Source: Brevundimonas intermedia (lineage in GTDB: Bacteria; Pseudomonadota; Alphaproteobacteria; Caulobacterales; Caulobacteraceae). Taken from it: a stretch of DNA of 64,000 bases. The notes below the pieces were generated by a model. The model was not told the DNA's origin. It did not search any database and saw only the letters and a program-made list of their open reading frames with translations. Below are positions 62,807 to 64,000 of this stretch, piece by piece. Both the position numbers and the translations under genes were made by a program. The DNA lies in NCBI RefSeq assembly GCF_004614235.1, contig NZ_SPVH01000002.1, positions 682,001 through 746,000 on the forward strand, given 5' to 3'. Every line of letters begins with the position of its first letter. The first letter of the stretch is position 1.

Positions 62807-64000
62807 CTACAACGGCAATCTCAGGCTGAAGCTGAGGCCTTCGGGCAGATAGGCCAGGGCGGCCGATCCGCCCAAGGATCGGTTGACGGTCGACTCGATC
62901 AGAGCCGAGCCGAAGCCCCGACGCTGTGGCGGCTGCACCTGCGGCCCGCCGCTTTCGACCCAATCCAGCAGAAGGTGACGGTCCGTCACCGACCAATCGA
63001 CGCGAACGCATCCGGTCGCATTCGCCAGGGCGCCGTATTTCGCGGCGTTCACCGCCAGCTCATGGAACACCATCCCCATCCCCAAGGTCTGCTGCGCGTT
63101 CAGATCGACGTCGGGGCCGGTCAGGCGCACCTGCTCCTCGGCATAGGGCGCCAGTTCCTGGGCCAGCATGGCGCGCAGATCGACGCGTTCCCAGTTGCCG
63201 GCCGTGAGCAGGTTCTGGGTGTTGGACAGCGCTAGAAGCCGCGCCTCGAACAGGGTGGTGAAGGTGGCCACGTCCGGCGTCCGCCGGGCGGTCTGTCGGG
63301 CGATCGACTGCACCGTCGCCAAGGTGTTCTTGACCCGGTGATTCAGCTCGTTGATCAACAACCACTGCAACCGTTCGCTGTCGGCCAGGGCGGCGAAGGC
63401 TTCTCGGCGGTCGGTGATGTCGGTGATCACGCCGGACATCTTCAGGGGCCGTCCCGAGCGACTGCGGATCAACCGCCCGCGAAGATGAATCCATCGGCCG
63501 GACCCCGGCAGGAACCATTCCTGATCGTATTCGCCGCTTCCCGCGATGGCCTGTTCCAGCGCCTGGCGATGCCGCGGCAGATCCTCGGGCGACAGGCGGT
63601 CGCCGATCTCGCTGGGGCCGAGGCGCTGGGCGGGGTCGATGGACAGGATCTCCCTGGCTCTGCGGGACATGACCGGCGCCTTCATCGGCAGCGTCGCCTC
63701 CCAGAAGCCGACGCCTCCGGCGTCGACGGCGGCCAGGACATTGGCCCTATGGTCCGCCATGGAGGCGCCGACGGCGAGAAACAAAAGGGTGACCGCGCCC
63801 GCCGTCACCGCGACCGCCAGCACCACCGGAGAGGCCCCGCCCTCGACCGGCGCCCCACCGGCGTTGGCGGTCACCGTCAGGGCCGCCATGCCGATATGGT
63901 GCATGGAGACGATGGCCAACCCCAGGATGACGGCGGCGACGCCGCGCCAGGCCCGGTCGCGCTCCTGACGGGCGGCGATCAGGGCGGCATAGGCGGCGGC
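62807..64000 (-). CDS. MHYT-PAS-HWE histidine kinase (5' truncated by window)
   Basis: The frame continues out of the window; 397 residues are visible. The N-terminal visible part holds an MHYT-type membrane sensor repeat (SMHHIGMAAL after a hydrophobic segment, then a second membrane segment). A PAS domain (about 95-200, with WFLPGSGRWIHLRGRLI) follows, then an HWE histidine kinase core: His in NELNHRVKNTLATVQSIA, Asn in the FHELAVNAAKYGAL N-box, and the WVESGGP signature. MHYT domains are proposed to sense O2, CO or NO via copper. No cognate response regulator is visible. Confidence 0.9.
   Translation of the reverse strand, partial: AAAYAALIAARQERDRAWRGVAAVILGLAIVSMHHIGMAALTVTANAGGAPVEGGASPVVLAVAVTAGAVTLLFLAVGASMADHRANVLAAVDAGGVGFWEATLPMKAPVMSRRAREILSIDPAQRLGPSEIGDRLSPEDLPRHRQALEQAIAGSGEYDQEWFLPGSGRWIHLRGRLIRSRSGRPLKMSGVITDITDRREAFAALADSERLQWLLINELNHRVKNTLATVQSIARQTARRTPDVATFTTLFEARLLALSNTQNLLTAGNWERVDLRAMLAQELAPYAEEQVRLTGPDVDLNAQQTLGMGMVFHELAVNAAKYGALANATGCVRVDWSVTDRHLLLDWVESGGPQVQPPQRRGFGSALIESTVNRSLGGSAALAYLPEGLSFSLRLPL

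Overview
The window is about 64 kb of high-GC chromosomal DNA, densely coding on both strands. Gene content and protein style point to an alphaproteobacterium of the Caulobacterales, most like Brevundimonas. Supporting signs are a divergent alphaproteobacterial HisRS, a GAAC-N7-GAAC type SOS box upstream of recA, an MHYT/HWE sensor kinase, a DUF6880 protein and BLUF proteins. The genus is an inference; there is no rRNA here to settle it. I see no prophage, insertion sequence, CRISPR array or integrated element. The region is core chromosome with small accessory patches.

Layout. 1-4.8 kb: the end of an esterase-like phytase-family gene, then a minus-strand trehalose operon (otsB, a GH15 hydrolase, otsA). 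4.9-9.0 kb: an envelope polysaccharide group (kdsD, a glycosyltransferase, a Wza-like lipoprotein and a coupled unknown), with a patch of lower GC. 9-12 kb: YciA-like thioesterase and the translation-linked run def / small membrane protein / fmt / truA. 12-16 kb: asd with a structured leader, then fabA-fabB and an SH3 protein. 16-23.4 kb: a 2-hydroxyacid dehydrogenase, DUF6880, an 83-residue TTG-start protein, a MoeB/ThiF-type adenylyltransferase, two neighbouring BLUF paralogues, hslV, a ClpP-like protein coupled to a small protein, and hisS. A probable small RNA follows hisS at about 23.5 kb.

23.7-37.2 kb: M13 peptidase, Kef-type antiporter, TetR regulator, Smr/XRE/DUF2975 group, an unlisted 38-residue membrane protein, rdgB-hemW, an MprF-like acyltransferase, a secreted Pro/Ala-rich protein, GlsB, an XRE regulator, a HisN-type phosphatase and a Cys-containing unknown. 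37.2-42.8 kb: a lipase-like hydrolase with two related exported methyltransferase-fold proteins, Hsp20 behind a hairpin-rich leader, rppH, an inverted heptad repeat, and a divergent polysaccharide deacetylase. 42.9-51.7 kb: ppc, corA, M3 peptidase, murI, and a CDF exporter with a second membrane protein, both preceded by GTTA...TAAC-type palindromes.

51.7-64 kb: argH / small lipoprotein / lysA as an overlapping chain whose argH start codon overlaps that of a divergent TlpA-like protein; tRNA-Met(CAT); a PQQ sugar dehydrogenase; fadA-fadB behind a LiuR-like palindrome; recA with an SOS box; and the 3' part of an MHYT-PAS-HWE histidine kinase.

The most unusual items are the BLUF pair, in which one copy has Phe where the photochemical Tyr should be; the candidate small RNA after hisS, with its own promoter and three consecutive perfect hairpins; the asd leader; the 38-residue membrane protein; the heptad inverted repeat that abuts the rppH start codon; and two cloverleaf-like intergenic elements sharing CGTCATCC/GGATGACG ends.
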